64,000 nt of DNA, from positions 1 through 64,000 of the forward strand of contig CAWGBJ010000021.1 of NCBI GenBank assembly GCA_963820795.1, given 5' to 3'. The notes under the pieces are model-generated. The model had not been told where the DNA came from and made no database searches. It saw only the letters and a program-made list of their open reading frames with translations. The position numbers were made by a program, and so were the translations under genes. The stretch's first letter is position 1. Each line of letters begins with the position of its first letter. This DNA is from Roseiarcus sp963820795 (lineage in GTDB: Bacteria; Pseudomonadota; Alphaproteobacteria; Rhizobiales; Beijerinckiaceae). Positions 7,821-17,331 of this stretch are shown here, piece by piece.

Positions 7821-9026
7821 ATGAACAAGGATGACGCGCCGCTGGCGCGCGCCGCGTACGCCGCCGACCCGGCGCGTTCTCCCGGCCGGCTCGTCGCCGA
7901 GCCGCCCTCGCCGACGCGAAGCGAGTTCCAGCGCGATCGGGACCGCGTCGTCCACTCCGCGGCGTTTCGGCGGCTCGCCCACAAGACCCAGGTCTTTGTC
8001 CCCAACGACGGAGACCATTTTCGCACCCGCCTCACCCACAGCATCGAAGTGGCGCAGATCGCCCGGGCGCTGGCGCGGGCGCTCAGGGTCGACGACGACC
8101 TCGCCGAGGCGGTCGCGCTTGCCCACGACCTCGGCCATACGCCCTTCGGCCATACCGGCGAGGACGCGCTCGACGCCTGCATGGAGACTCATGGCGGCTT
8201 CGATCACAATTCCCACGCGCTCCGCATCGTCACCGAGCTTGATCGCCGATACGCGGCCTTCGACGGCCTCAACCTGACCCAGCCGACGCTGGCGGGCCTG
8301 GTCAAGCACAACGGGCCGCTGATCGACACCGCCGGCGCGCCAACGGCCCGCTACCGCCGACGCGGCGTGCCGCCGGCCATCGTGGCTTACGACCGCCTGC
8401 AGCCGCTCGACCTCAGCCTGCATGCGAGCCTCGAGGCGCAGGCGGCGGCCATCGCCGACGACATCGCCTATGGCGCGCACGACATCGACGACGGCCTCAG
8501 GGCCGGCCTCTTCAGCCTCGCCGAGCTCCGTGAAGCGGCGCCCTTCGCCAGAGAATTCCTCAACGAGATCGACGAGCTCTATCCGGGACTCGAGGAGCCC
8601 CGGGTGGCGCACGAGCTGACGCGGCGGGTCATCACCCGATTCATCGAGGACGCGATCGACGAAAGCGGCCGACGCATCGCCGAGGCGAAGGTCTCGAATC
8701 CCGAGGGCGTAGCAGCCGCCGGCCGGCCGCTGGTCGGCCTTTCGACGGCGGTCGAGGCGGCCGACCGGGACATCAAGGCCTTCCTGTTCGCCCACATGTA
8801 CCGGCACCCGAGCGTGCAGCGCGTGCGCGACAAGGCGGACGCGATCGTCCGGCGCCTGTTCGAGGCCTATCTCAACGATCCGTCGACCATGCCGCCGACC
8901 TGGGCGGCGAAGGCCGGGGAAGGCGAGCGTGCCCGCGCCGTCGCCGACTACATCGCTGGAATGACCGATCGCTTCGCCGTCCACGAGCATGCGCGTCTTT
9001 TTGACGGCCCGTCGGAGTTGCGCTAG
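7821..9026 (+). CDS. dgt: Deoxyguanosinetriphosphate triphosphohydrolase-like protein
   Basis: An HD-domain dNTPase of 401 aa that should split dNTPs to deoxynucleoside and triphosphate. The metal ligands are in RTRLTHSIEVAQIAR (first His), the HD pair in ALAHDLGHTPFGHTGEDAL, and a distal D in DDIAYGAHDIDDG. The N-terminal RDRVVHSAAFRRLAHKTQVF is the family signature. Length fits the alphaproteobacterial dGTPase-like group. It is followed after 27 bp by argS on the same strand. Confidence 0.92.
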   Translation: MNKDDAPLARAAYAADPARSPGRLVAEPPSPTRSEFQRDRDRVVHSAAFRRLAHKTQVFVPNDGDHFRTRLTHSIEVAQIARALARALRVDDDLAEAVALAHDLGHTPFGHTGEDALDACMETHGGFDHNSHALRIVTELDRRYAAFDGLNLTQPTLAGLVKHNGPLIDTAGAPTARYRRRGVPPAIVAYDRLQPLDLSLHASLEAQAAAIADDIAYGAHDIDDGLRAGLFSLAELREAAPFAREFLNEIDELYPGLEEPRVAHELTRRVITRFIEDAIDESGRRIAEAKVSNPEGVAAAGRPLVGLSTAVEAADRDIKAFLFAHMYRHPSVQRVRDKADAIVRRLFEAYLNDPSTMPPTWAAKAGEGERARAVADYIAGMTDRFAVHEHARLFDGPSELR

Positions 9027-9053
9027 ACGCGCCCGCTTAGATGCGGCGGAAGA

Positions 9054-10829
9054 ATGAACATCTTTGCGGATTTTGAGGCGCGGATCGCCCGGATGATCGA
9101 ACGTCGCGTCGAAGCCGGGGAGCTTCCGCGCGACCTCGATCTTGCCCGTTTCGTCGTCGAGCCGCCCCGGGACCCGGCGCACGGTGACCTGTCGACCAAT
9201 GCGGCGATGGTCTATGCGCGCGAGGCGAGGGCCGCCGGCTTCAGTCCGCGGGCGCTCGCCGGGCGCCTCGCGGATGATCTCGCGCGCCAGCCCGACGTGC
9301 TCAAGGCCGAAGTGGCCGGCCCTGGCTTCATCAATGTCGTCTTGAAGACCGAGGTTTACCAGCAGGCGCTGAGGTCCATCCTTAACGAACGCGACCGGTT
9401 CGGCGCCGGGCCGCCCGGCGAGGCCGGTCCGGTCAATGTCGAATATGTCAGCGCCAACCCGACCGGGCCCATGCACGTCGGCCACGCGCGCGGCGCGGTG
9501 TTCGGCGACGCTCTCGCGAGCCTGCTCGAATTCTCCGGCCGGCAGGCGACGCGCGAGTACTACATCAATGACGCGGGCGCGCAGGTGGACGTGCTCGCCC
9601 GGTCGGCTTACCTCCGCTATCGGGAGGCCCTCGGAGAGGACATCGGCTCGATCCCAGACGGGCTCTATCCGGGCGACTACCTCAAGGCGGTCGGCCGTGC
9701 GTTGGCGGAGGAATTCGGGTCCTCCCTGAGGGAGAGACCCGAGGCGGAAAGGCTCCCCGTCGTGCGCAAACGCACGATCGCGGCCATGATGGCGATGATT
9801 CGGGACGATCTCGCCGCGCTCAGCATCACCCACGAGATCTTCGCCTCGGAACGGGAGCTGACCGGCGCCGACGGCGGCCCGGATCGGGTGCGCGAGGCGA
9901 TCGACAGCCTGCGCGCCAAGGGGCTCATCTATGAGGGGCGCCTGCCGCGCCCCAAGGGCGCGTCTTCGGACGACTGGGAGGACCGGAAGCAGACGCTGTT
10001 CCGTTCGACCAAGTTCGGCGACGACGTCGACCGGCCGCTGATCAAATCGGACGGCGGGTACACCTATTTCGCCAGCGATATCGCCTACCACAAAGCGAAG
10101 ATCGACCGCGGCTATTCGACCCTGGTCGACGTCTGGGGCGCGGATCATGGAGGCTATGTCAAGCGCCTGGAGGCCGCGGTCGCCGCGCTCTCGGACAACA
10201 GGGTGAGGCTGGAAGTCAAGCTGTGCCAGCTGGTCCGCCTGATGCGGGCTGGCGAGCCGGTAAAAATGTCAAAGCGTTCCGGTGACTTCGTCACCCTTCG
10301 CGAAGTGGTCGATGAGGTCGGGGCGGACGCCGTTCGCTTCATCATGCTGATGCGCAAGAACGATGCGCCGCTCGACTTCGATCTCGCCAAAGTCATCGAG
10401 CAGAGCCAGGACAATCCCGTATTCTACGTGCAGTACGCGCATGCCCGGGTGCGAAGTCTTCTGCGACAGGGCCAGGCCGCCTTTCCCGACTCCGACCTCG
10501 CGCCCGGCAAGCTGGCCGAGGCCGATCTTTCGTTGCTTGAGGACGAGGGCGAACGGGATCTGATGCGGACGATGGCGCAATACCCGCGGGTGATTCTCCA
10601 GGCGGCGGGCGCGCATGAACCGCATAGGGTCGCGTTCTTCGCTCATGAACTCGCGACGCGCTTGCACGCCCAGTGGAATCGGGGGAAGGATTTGCGCGAT
10701 TTGCGTTTCGTTAATGAAAGCAATCGACAATTGTCGTATGCGCGGTTGTCTTTGGTGACGGCGGTCGGCCTTGTTTTAGCCTCCGCATTGTCAATCTTGG
10801 GGGTTAGCGCCCCGGAGGAAATGCGTTAG
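9054..10829 (+). CDS. argS: Arginyl-tRNA synthetase
   Basis: The class I synthetase (591 aa) charges tRNA-Arg. The nucleotide-binding HIGH motif appears as PTGPMHVGHARG and the KMSKS loop as VKMSKRSGDFV. An N-terminal Add-1 domain (residues 1-100) and a C-terminal DALR anticodon-binding domain (RVAFFAHELATRLHAQWN) are present at normal length. A GCGGAAGA sequence precedes the ATG. It is placed in an apparent operon dgt-argS-SPOR-nagZ. Confidence 0.96.
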   Translation: MNIFADFEARIARMIERRVEAGELPRDLDLARFVVEPPRDPAHGDLSTNAAMVYAREARAAGFSPRALAGRLADDLARQPDVLKAEVAGPGFINVVLKTEVYQQALRSILNERDRFGAGPPGEAGPVNVEYVSANPTGPMHVGHARGAVFGDALASLLEFSGRQATREYYINDAGAQVDVLARSAYLRYREALGEDIGSIPDGLYPGDYLKAVGRALAEEFGSSLRERPEAERLPVVRKRTIAAMMAMIRDDLAALSITHEIFASERELTGADGGPDRVREAIDSLRAKGLIYEGRLPRPKGASSDDWEDRKQTLFRSTKFGDDVDRPLIKSDGGYTYFASDIAYHKAKIDRGYSTLVDVWGADHGGYVKRLEAAVAALSDNRVRLEVKLCQLVRLMRAGEPVKMSKRSGDFVTLREVVDEVGADAVRFIMLMRKNDAPLDFDLAKVIEQSQDNPVFYVQYAHARVRSLLRQGQAAFPDSDLAPGKLAEADLSLLEDEGERDLMRTMAQYPRVILQAAGAHEPHRVAFFAHELATRLHAQWNRGKDLRDLRFVNESNRQLSYARLSLVTAVGLVLASALSILGVSAPEEMR

Positions 10830-10887
10830 CGGACTGTCTGGTCATTGCGCGCAATCGGCGCGCGCCAGGCGTCGTGATGAGGATAAT

Positions 10888-12297
10888 ATGAACGTTTCCG
10901 GGTCCGGACCGGCCGCACAGATCAATCTTGACGAATTCGAGCGGCGACTGCGCGCCGCGGGCACGCAGCAGGTTAATTGGGAGGATCCGCTCGTCGAACT
11001 GGCAAAGCTTGTCGACACTTCCCCGCAACCCGCCCCGTCGAGCCCTCGGACACGGCCGTCGTCGAGCGCGGCATCGACCAGCCAGCCCGGGCGTGCGGCG
11101 CCGAGTCCCGCCGATCCGGTCCCCGGCGCGGTCCCAGAGGCTCACCCCGAGATCAGCGACGAGTCGCAGAGCCCGCCATTCGAGGATTTTCATACGCCGG
11201 CCGGCCTTGTCGCGGCTCCGGCGCAGTGGCGATCGCGGACCTGGATGCTTGCGGTCGCCGGGCTTGCCGTCGCTGGCGTGGCGATGATCGCCGGCGTCAT
11301 GGCGCTCAAAGGCGCCGTGCCCGGTCTTCCCAAACAGGTCCCGTTCATTGCCGCCGCACAGGGCCCGACCAAAGTGCAGCCTCCGAGCGACGACAATGTC
11401 GCCTCCTCGAGCGACAGCGAAGCGAGTCTGCTGAAGGACAGCGGCAACCCCGCCGGGGTGAAGGTTGTCACGACCGAGGAGCAGCCGGTCGATCTGACGG
11501 CGGCCTCGGCGACCGCCCCAACGAGCCCGGCGAATCTCGGGGCCGAGGCGGGCGGATCCGGCGCTTCCATCAAACAGACGGTGGATACTCCGGTGGTCGT
11601 GATGACGGCGCCCGCTCCACCGGCCGCGCCGTCCCAGTTTCCCGACCCGAAGCCGGTGCGGACGGTGTCGCTTCGTCCCGATGGGACGCCAATCCCTGCG
11701 ATGACTGCGGCGGCGAACACGGCCAGCCCTGCCCCGCTGGCGAACCAAGCGCCGCCGGCGAGCCAGGCGCCGCCTACAAAACCTGCTTCGAAGAGCGTCA
11801 GCGCAGCGGCGGGAAACGCTGAGCCTTCTACGCCAAAACTGGAACTGCCGACCAAGCTGTCCGGCAAGACGTCGGCGCGCATCGCGGTCGCCAAGACCGA
11901 GACGACGGCGTCTCCGGCGGAGGCCTCCGGCGAGGCGGTTCGGGTCGCCGCGCCGCCGCGAGCCGAGAAAGCCGCGAAAGCGGTGAAGACCGAAGTGGCC
12001 GCCCTCGAGCCGGCGAGTCCCCCGGCGACGCAGCCCGTCCAGTCCGCCGCTTCCGACGGCTGGGCCGTCCAGCTCGCGGCGCCCAGGACGGAGCCGGAGG
12101 CCAAGAGCGAAATGGCGCGCCTCAACGCCAAATATGCGACGGCGCTCAATGGCTCGACGATCGGGGTGCACAAGGCCGTCGTCAAGGGCGCGACGATCTA
12201 TCGCCTCCGTGTCACGGGCCTGTCGAAAGCCGACGCCGCGGCACTCTGCGCGCGACTGAAGGGCGACGGCGGAGAGTGTTTCATCGCCAACAAGTAA
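10888..12297 (+). CDS. SPOR-domain membrane protein
   Basis: A 469-aa single-pass protein. The cytoplasmic N-terminal part is proline/serine-rich, one transmembrane helix lies at about residues 119-140 (LAVAGLAVAGVAMIAGVMAL), and a long low-complexity Ala/Pro/Thr linker leads to a C-terminal SPOR domain (about 391-469, WAVQLAAPRTEPEAKSEM to CFIANK). SPOR domains bind denuded glycan strands at division sites. The next gene, nagZ, also acts on peptidoglycan fragments, which supports a cell-wall role. The linker would be poorly conserved. Confidence 0.9.
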   Translation: MNVSGSGPAAQINLDEFERRLRAAGTQQVNWEDPLVELAKLVDTSPQPAPSSPRTRPSSSAASTSQPGRAAPSPADPVPGAVPEAHPEISDESQSPPFEDFHTPAGLVAAPAQWRSRTWMLAVAGLAVAGVAMIAGVMALKGAVPGLPKQVPFIAAAQGPTKVQPPSDDNVASSSDSEASLLKDSGNPAGVKVVTTEEQPVDLTAASATAPTSPANLGAEAGGSGASIKQTVDTPVVVMTAPAPPAAPSQFPDPKPVRTVSLRPDGTPIPAMTAAANTASPAPLANQAPPASQAPPTKPASKSVSAAAGNAEPSTPKLELPTKLSGKTSARIAVAKTETTASPAEASGEAVRVAAPPRAEKAAKAVKTEVAALEPASPPATQPVQSAASDGWAVQLAAPRTEPEAKSEMARLNAKYATALNGSTIGVHKAVVKGATIYRLRVTGLSKADAAALCARLKGDGGECFIANK

Positions 12298-12312
12298 GCC
12301 GGCGCGCAGCCG

Positions 12313-13305
12313 ATGCCGAAGGCGTTCATTTGCGGCTGCGCCGGCCTCGCCCTGGAGCCGGAGGAGCAACGCTTCCTCCGGACGAGCGACCCGTGGGGCC
12401 TCATCCTCTTCAAGCGCAATGTCGGCGACCGCGATCAGCTCGGCGCGCTCGTCCGTTCGTTTCGCGAATGCGTCGGCCGGCCCGACGCGCCCGTGCTGGT
12501 CGACCAGGAGGGCGGGCGGGTCCAGCGGCTGGGACCGCCCCATTGGCCGCGCTATCCAGCCGCGGGCGCCATCGAAGCAGCGGCGGAGCCGGCTGAGGCC
12601 GAGAACGCGGCCCGCCTGATCGCCCGCCTGATCGCCCGCGATCTCAGAGAGGTCGGGATCACGGTCGATTGCGCGCCGGTTCTCGACGTGGCCGAGTCCG
12701 AGACCCATGCCGTCATCGGCTCCCGATCCTTCTCGCAACGCCCGGAGCGGGTCGCGGCGATGGGCCGGGCGTTCGCCGAGGGGCTCCTTGCCGGCGGCGT
12801 CGTCCCGGTGATCAAGCACATGCCCGGTCACGGGCGGGCGCGCGCCGACAGCCATCACGAGCTTCCCGTGGTCAGGGCGGGGCGCGAGGAGCTCGAACGC
12901 GACTTTTTTCCGTTCATGGCGCTGAACCATCTGCCGATGGCGATGACCGCGCATGTCATCTTCAACGCCCTCGATCCCGGACGGCCCGCGACCGCCTCGC
13001 GCGTCGTCGTTGAAGAGATCATGCGCGGCACAATCGGATTCAACGGCCTGATCATGAGCGACGACGTGTCGATGAAGGCCCTGGGCGGCCCGTTCGACGA
13101 ACGGGCCAGGGCCATCTTCGAGGCCGGCCTCGATGTCGTTCTCCACTGCAACGGCGATCTCGAAGAGGCGCGCGCCGTCGCCTCGGCGTCCCCTGTGCTT
13201 GCAGGGAGATCGCTCGAGCGGGCCGACGCGGCGATGGCTGCCTGCAGCGCTCCGCAGCCGTTCGATTCGAATGTGGCCGAGGCGCTTGCCGCCGGCTTCT
13301 GTTAG
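12313..13305 (+). CDS. nagZ: Beta-N-acetylhexosaminidase NagZ
   Basis: A GH3 glycosidase of 330 aa that removes GlcNAc from 1,6-anhydroMurNAc peptides during peptidoglycan recycling. It shows VDQEGGRVQRL, the GH3 signature KHMPGHGRARADSHHELP with the mobile-loop histidine, and the nucleophile aspartate in LIMSDDVSMKAL. There is no signal peptide, as expected for the cytoplasmic enzyme. In many relatives scpA-scpB follow; here the gene ends against a convergent rhomboid gene, the two stop codons overlapping. Confidence 0.93.
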   Translation: MPKAFICGCAGLALEPEEQRFLRTSDPWGLILFKRNVGDRDQLGALVRSFRECVGRPDAPVLVDQEGGRVQRLGPPHWPRYPAAGAIEAAAEPAEAENAARLIARLIARDLREVGITVDCAPVLDVAESETHAVIGSRSFSQRPERVAAMGRAFAEGLLAGGVVPVIKHMPGHGRARADSHHELPVVRAGREELERDFFPFMALNHLPMAMTAHVIFNALDPGRPATASRVVVEEIMRGTIGFNGLIMSDDVSMKALGGPFDERARAIFEAGLDVVLHCNGDLEEARAVASASPVLAGRSLERADAAMAACSAPQPFDSNVAEALAAGFC

Positions 13306-14120
13306 GCCGGCAAATTCCGCGGCGGCCGATCGAACAGCGGAAACAGAACGAGACCCGCGGCAAAACCGCCGAGATGAGCGACCCAGGCGACCGGCATGTC
13401 GGAGAGGCCGAGGGTCTGCGCGAACGCGCCAAAGATGAAATTGGTCGCAAGCCATAGCGCCAGGAAGATGCGCGCGCGCGGCTCGGTCAGAACCTCCCGC
13501 AGCGTCGTCGCAGGCGCGGCTTCGGCGTCGGCGCCGCGGCGGAAGCTGGCCGGGCCGAGCGGGGCGCCGGGCTGAAAGACGAACCGTGTCGCAGCGCCCA
13601 TCAGTCCCGAAACCGAGCCCGAGGCTCCGATGAGGGGGGAGAAGTCCATCGGCGCGCTCGCCCAATGCGCCAGCGCGCTCAGGACCGCCGCCACGGCCAT
13701 GAAGACGAGAAACCGCACCGTGCCGAAGCGCCGCGCGACCGGGGGGCCAAAGGCGACGAGCCAGATGGTGTTGAGAAGGACGTGCGTCCAGGAGCCGTGC
13801 AGAAAGGCGTAGGTCAGGAGCGTCCACAGCAAGGCTCCGCCGCTCATTGCCCGTAATTCCCACATCGCCTGCGCCTGCTGCAGCGCGGCGGGGTCGGTTT
13901 TCGCCCGGATCAGGAGGTCGATCGCCCGGGCCGGCCAGTAGGAAACAGTCAGCCGCCCGGGCACGAAAGCAAAATCTCGGATGACGAGATCCTGGATCGC
14001 CGGACTCGCCCAGGCGAATGCGGCATAGATCGCCACCAACAGGACCGACAGAACGAGGATGACGGCGGGGACGTTGAACATCGGCTCGCGCGGCCGGCTT
14101 CCCGGTTCCAATTCGTCCAT
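13302..14120 (-). CDS. Rhomboid-family intramembrane serine protease
   Basis: A polytopic membrane protein of 272 aa. The catalytic serine lies in GASGSVSGLMG and the histidine in AWVAHLGGFAAG; HGSWTHVLLNTIWL is the HxxxN-type oxyanion segment. I placed the start at MDELEPGSRP (14120), since the longer in-frame extension is arginine-rich and lacks family character. It would cleave transmembrane substrates; the substrate is unknown. It converges on nagZ. Confidence 0.88.
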   Translation of the reverse strand: MDELEPGSRPREPMFNVPAVILVLSVLLVAIYAAFAWASPAIQDLVIRDFAFVPGRLTVSYWPARAIDLLIRAKTDPAALQQAQAMWELRAMSGGALLWTLLTYAFLHGSWTHVLLNTIWLVAFGPPVARRFGTVRFLVFMAVAAVLSALAHWASAPMDFSPLIGASGSVSGLMGAATRFVFQPGAPLGPASFRRGADAEAAPATTLREVLTEPRARIFLALWLATNFIFGAFAQTLGLSDMPVAWVAHLGGFAAGLVLFPLFDRPPRNLPA

Positions 14121-14376
14121 ATGTCGCCGAAGCCTTTCGTTCGGGCTTGCGGCTTGGAGGAAAACTCCACAAAGCGCAAGCGTCGCTCGGCGGCTCGGCC
14201 GAAACGCCGGACCATCAGCAATTTGACGATGCCCGTTATTCTTAACGCTACGTCGCGGATGCCTCTTGTCCCGCGACGGTACGGCATGTTCCCTGCAGGG
14301 TGACGTGCGGTCAGGCGCGAAGCCGACGGCGCGTTCCATTGTGAGACAGGCGCATGACCGGTCGCAGGGACTGACA

Positions 14377-15102
14377 ATGGAACATCCGGTCTCGATGGAC
14401 CTCTATCAGTACTGGAATGCGATCAGGGCGGGACGCGGCGCCCCCGACCGCAACGCCATCGATCCGGGCGCCATCCGCGGCATTCTGGCCGACACGTTCG
14501 TGCTCGACTTCGACAACCAGGACGGATTTCCCTTCCGCATCGCTGGATCGCGGGCGAACGCCCTCTTCCTCACCGAGCTCCGCGGCCTCTCCTTCCTGGA
14601 GCTCTGGCGCGAGACCGACCGGCAGGAGATAAGATCGATCCTTTATCGCGTCGCCGGCGAGGCGCAGCCCTTCTGCCTCGGCGCCGAAGCGCAGCCGCCG
14701 GGGCTCGATCGTCTCGATATCGAGGCGACGCTCTTGCCGTTGCGTCATCACGGCTCGACCTATTTGCGCGTTCTGGGCAGTCTCGCCTGCGGTTCGACGG
14801 CGCACTGGCTTGGCCTCGTCGGCGCCGGTCCGATGACGCCGATTTGCCGCCGCGCGCTCGAGCCTTCGCCGTCGGTCGCAGATCCGCAAGCCAGGAGGCC
14901 TTTCGGTCGGCCCGGCACTGGTCCGACGCGGGACGCTCGGTGGCGGTTCCCGCGGCAACCCGGGCCTCTGAGACGGCGCGCCGGCGCGCTCGCCCCGAGC
15001 GGTCTTGAGCCGGGCCTCGGCTTCCGACCGGTCAAGTCCCGAACCAAGCAGATTTCTTCATCGACCCCGACGAATGGACCGATGAAGGCGCGGTTCGACT
15101 GA
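14377..15102 (+). CDS. PAS-domain protein (PAS_5 type)
   Basis: The first 150 residues match the short alphaproteobacterial PAS_5 family: DLYQYWNAIRAGRGAPDR, then IDPGAIRGILADTFVLDF and FRIAGSRANALFLTELRGLSFLELW. The remaining 90 residues are proline/arginine-rich with no recognisable domain. I chose ATG 14377, where similarity begins. Ligand and partner are unknown; such proteins are thought to be sensory or regulatory. No adjacent partner gene is visible. Confidence 0.75.
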   Translation: MEHPVSMDLYQYWNAIRAGRGAPDRNAIDPGAIRGILADTFVLDFDNQDGFPFRIAGSRANALFLTELRGLSFLELWRETDRQEIRSILYRVAGEAQPFCLGAEAQPPGLDRLDIEATLLPLRHHGSTYLRVLGSLACGSTAHWLGLVGAGPMTPICRRALEPSPSVADPQARRPFGRPGTGPTRDARWRFPRQPGPLRRRAGALAPSGLEPGLGFRPVKSRTKQISSSTPTNGPMKARFD

Positions 15103-15144
15103 ACTTTCACCACAAGCGACGCGCGTCGCGGAAAACGAGATTCC

Positions 15145-15449
15145 GCCTGTTACTCCCTGCCAACAGGAGAATCGCATCCCGCCGCTCTCGAGCGATTGCG
15201 CAAATCCCTTGGCTTTCATCTGGTTGAGCGGATTTGCTCGTGTGGAAGGGAAAGACGGAACAGATAGATTATCCCACCTGTTAGGCCGATGAACAGGAGG
15301 ACCGGGAGGGGAGCGCAAAGCGAAAAACCGACTTCATGGGTCCGCTGGAGAGCGCGACTGTCAAGAAAATCTAAACGAAGCCGCCGGGGGATGGTCCCGC
15401 CGTACTTTTTGCGTGAGGATAACGCCATATCTACTTGATTTTACTGACT
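15145..15449 (-). repeat. Dispersed 250-300 bp repeat, copy B
   Basis: The reverse complement of this stretch has the blocks of copy A (7112-7355) in the same order, including GGCGTTATCCTCACGCAAA, TGTTCCGTCTTTCCCT and GAGCAAATCCGCTCAAC, and ends CCTGTTGGCAGGGAGTAAC. It carries about 60 bp of extra sequence in the middle. Short open frames inside are not convincing genes. Confidence 0.75.
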
Positions 15450-15625
15450 TAACTACGGTTTGGGCAAGCTCCTCGCCTCGCCGATTTTTGCCTATGCGGG
15501 CAAGACCAGCGTGCTTCGCCTCCCCGTGGCGAACGGGTCCGGCTCGCGCCCAAAAAACCCGCGAATGGGTTGGGATGGCGTCGCCAAAGTTGAATTGAGT
15601 CCTTATCCGCGACAGATTTGCGGGT

Positions 15626-16435
15626 GTGAAGGAGCACACCCAACTCGAACTGTTCGCTGACCGTGCGCCGACCGAAGGGTCTTCGAATGCGCCGCCGGCG
15701 CAGCGCCTTGACGCAGGAACCTTGTCGGACACGGCGTTGATCGCCGCCCTCCCCGACTCGGTGCTTGCTGACGCCGGTGCGCTTGCAGCCGAAGCCGGAA
15801 AGCGACGCCTGACGGGCGCCGTGACCGCGCTTGTTGCTCTTTGCAATCGTTTCGTCGGCTATGGCGTCGACTGCAAGACTCCGGAGCAAGCCGCGGCATT
15901 AGAGGCCCTTGCCGCCATTGGCGGGCCCGAGGCTTGTCGATCCGTCGGTCAATTGATCGCCAAGGGCGTCGTCCAAGGGCCGACTCTCGCCGTGGCGGCG
16001 ACCGCAGCTTCGCAGCTTGGCGTGATATTTCCGCCGGATGTCGCGCTGATGCTCCTGCGGCATTCCGATCCTTCGGTACGCGCAGCCGCCTGCGCTTGCG
16101 TCCGCGCGGGACGAGACGTCGTTCCGACGCTGGTCGAATTGCTGGGCGACCTCGATCGCGAGGTTTCGACCGCCGCCGCATGCGCCCTGGGGCGAATGGG
16201 ACGCGTGGAGGCGCGCGATCCCTTGAAACGTTGCTTGAAAGAATGGCCATCGCCGCGCGTAATTGAGGCGGCCGCCGGAGTTGCTGACGAGGAGGCTGTC
16301 GTTTTCCTCGCGCGCGTCGGACGCGCTCGCCCCGATCTCGCTTCGTCAGCTCTCTCCGCGCTCGACGAGATCGATCACCCCAGGGCCGCCGCCGCCGCGT
16401 CCGGGCTGAGAGACTGGCTGTCGCCGCCAAAATGA
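15626..16435 (+). CDS. HEAT-repeat protein
   Basis: A soluble 269-aa, alanine-rich protein made largely of helical repeats: ALEALAAIGGPEACRSV, SDPSVRAAACACVRAG, LGDLDREVSTAAACALGRMG and ALDEIDHPRAAAAASG. These read as PBS-lyase/HEAT-type repeats that form a protein-binding solenoid. The start is GTG at 15626, the first with family-like sequence after it. Role and partners are unknown, and neighbours give no hint. Confidence 0.75.
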   Translation: MKEHTQLELFADRAPTEGSSNAPPAQRLDAGTLSDTALIAALPDSVLADAGALAAEAGKRRLTGAVTALVALCNRFVGYGVDCKTPEQAAALEALAAIGGPEACRSVGQLIAKGVVQGPTLAVAATAASQLGVIFPPDVALMLLRHSDPSVRAAACACVRAGRDVVPTLVELLGDLDREVSTAAACALGRMGRVEARDPLKRCLKEWPSPRVIEAAAGVADEEAVVFLARVGRARPDLASSALSALDEIDHPRAAAAASGLRDWLSPPK

Positions 16436-16721
16436 CATTGTTGCGTGGGTCGAATCGGACCAGACCGCCGATTTCGCCGTCTGCAAGAAACCAAAGCAAT
16501 TTTGCGCCGCACGGATGAACGCCGTGTGTGGGACATCGGTCATGCCGAGTGCGCGAAAAAATCGACGGCGCGGAGAAGATCCGTTTGGCGCTTCTGGCGC
16601 CGCTATTCGGGTTCGGGAACGAGAAGCCTGGGCACGCCGTTGGTTCTTACACTTCCCTCGCTCCCGGTGTGATCAGGACCGGACTGCGATGCAGAAAGTC
16701 CTCTACGTTTGGGAGTTTCTG

Positions 16722-17072
16722 ATGAAGGGCGCTCAGAAAATGCTTCTGTCCGCAGGTCTATTAACTGTCGGAGCAGGCGTCGGGCACAGCTTCGCCGATG
16801 ACCACGAGGTGAACAACGTCTGGTGGGGTCTGATAAGCGGCTATAACGGCAGCCATCAGACGGCATGCGTTGCGGAAAACTACAACAACAATCCGGTAGA
16901 TGCTGTGTTTGATCTATTTCCGGCCCGTTTCGATTTCAAAGGCAACCCTGCGCCCGGCAGAGTGTTTATTTCCATGAGACCTTACGTCGAATACGAAATT
17001 TATAGCTGGCCGGAAGGTTTCAGCTTCGCCCCGCAGTGTAAGTTGCGGTTTTATTCAGTGCACGTTTCTTGA
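16722..17072 (+). CDS. Secreted hypothetical protein (116 aa)
   Basis: The product begins MKGAQKMLLSAGLLTVGAG and ends its signal peptide near HSFAD, after which a mature domain of about 95 aa follows with two cysteines (TACVAEN and PQCKLRF) that could form a disulfide. I chose ATG 16722 because GGGAG lies eight bases upstream and the signal peptide starts there. A longer in-frame reading upstream looks like non-coding sequence. I do not recognise the family. Confidence 0.6.
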   Translation: MKGAQKMLLSAGLLTVGAGVGHSFADDHEVNNVWWGLISGYNGSHQTACVAENYNNNPVDAVFDLFPARFDFKGNPAPGRVFISMRPYVEYEIYSWPEGFSFAPQCKLRFYSVHVS

Positions 17073-17331
17073 AGTATTTTATCGCGCGGCGTGAGCTCGG
17101 GCATAGGAGTTCCCCTTCGGCTAGGCGGCTTTGGCGTCGGGAGGAGGGACCGAACAAATGGTTCCGGCAACGTGACAATCCCCACAAGATCGGCACGACC
17201 AAGAGGGACTTGACAGCGAGGAACCAAATGGCCGCTCGGAACGTTTTATTGTGAATAATTGTGTCCGCCGCAAAGGTCGCTAGACCGGCGGCCTCCCTAG
17301 AGGATGCGGCTTCGGGAGACAGGAGATTGTT

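Noticed and set aside
10804..14172. 1122-codon open frame on the minus strand across SPOR, nagZ and rhomboid
   Set aside because: It lies antisense to well-supported genes and has low-complexity Arg/Gly composition without any family motif.
15216..15428. Hydrophobic 70-aa product ending LFRLSLPHEQIRSTR
   Set aside because: It lies wholly inside dispersed repeat copy B and the counterpart in copy A does not keep the frame.
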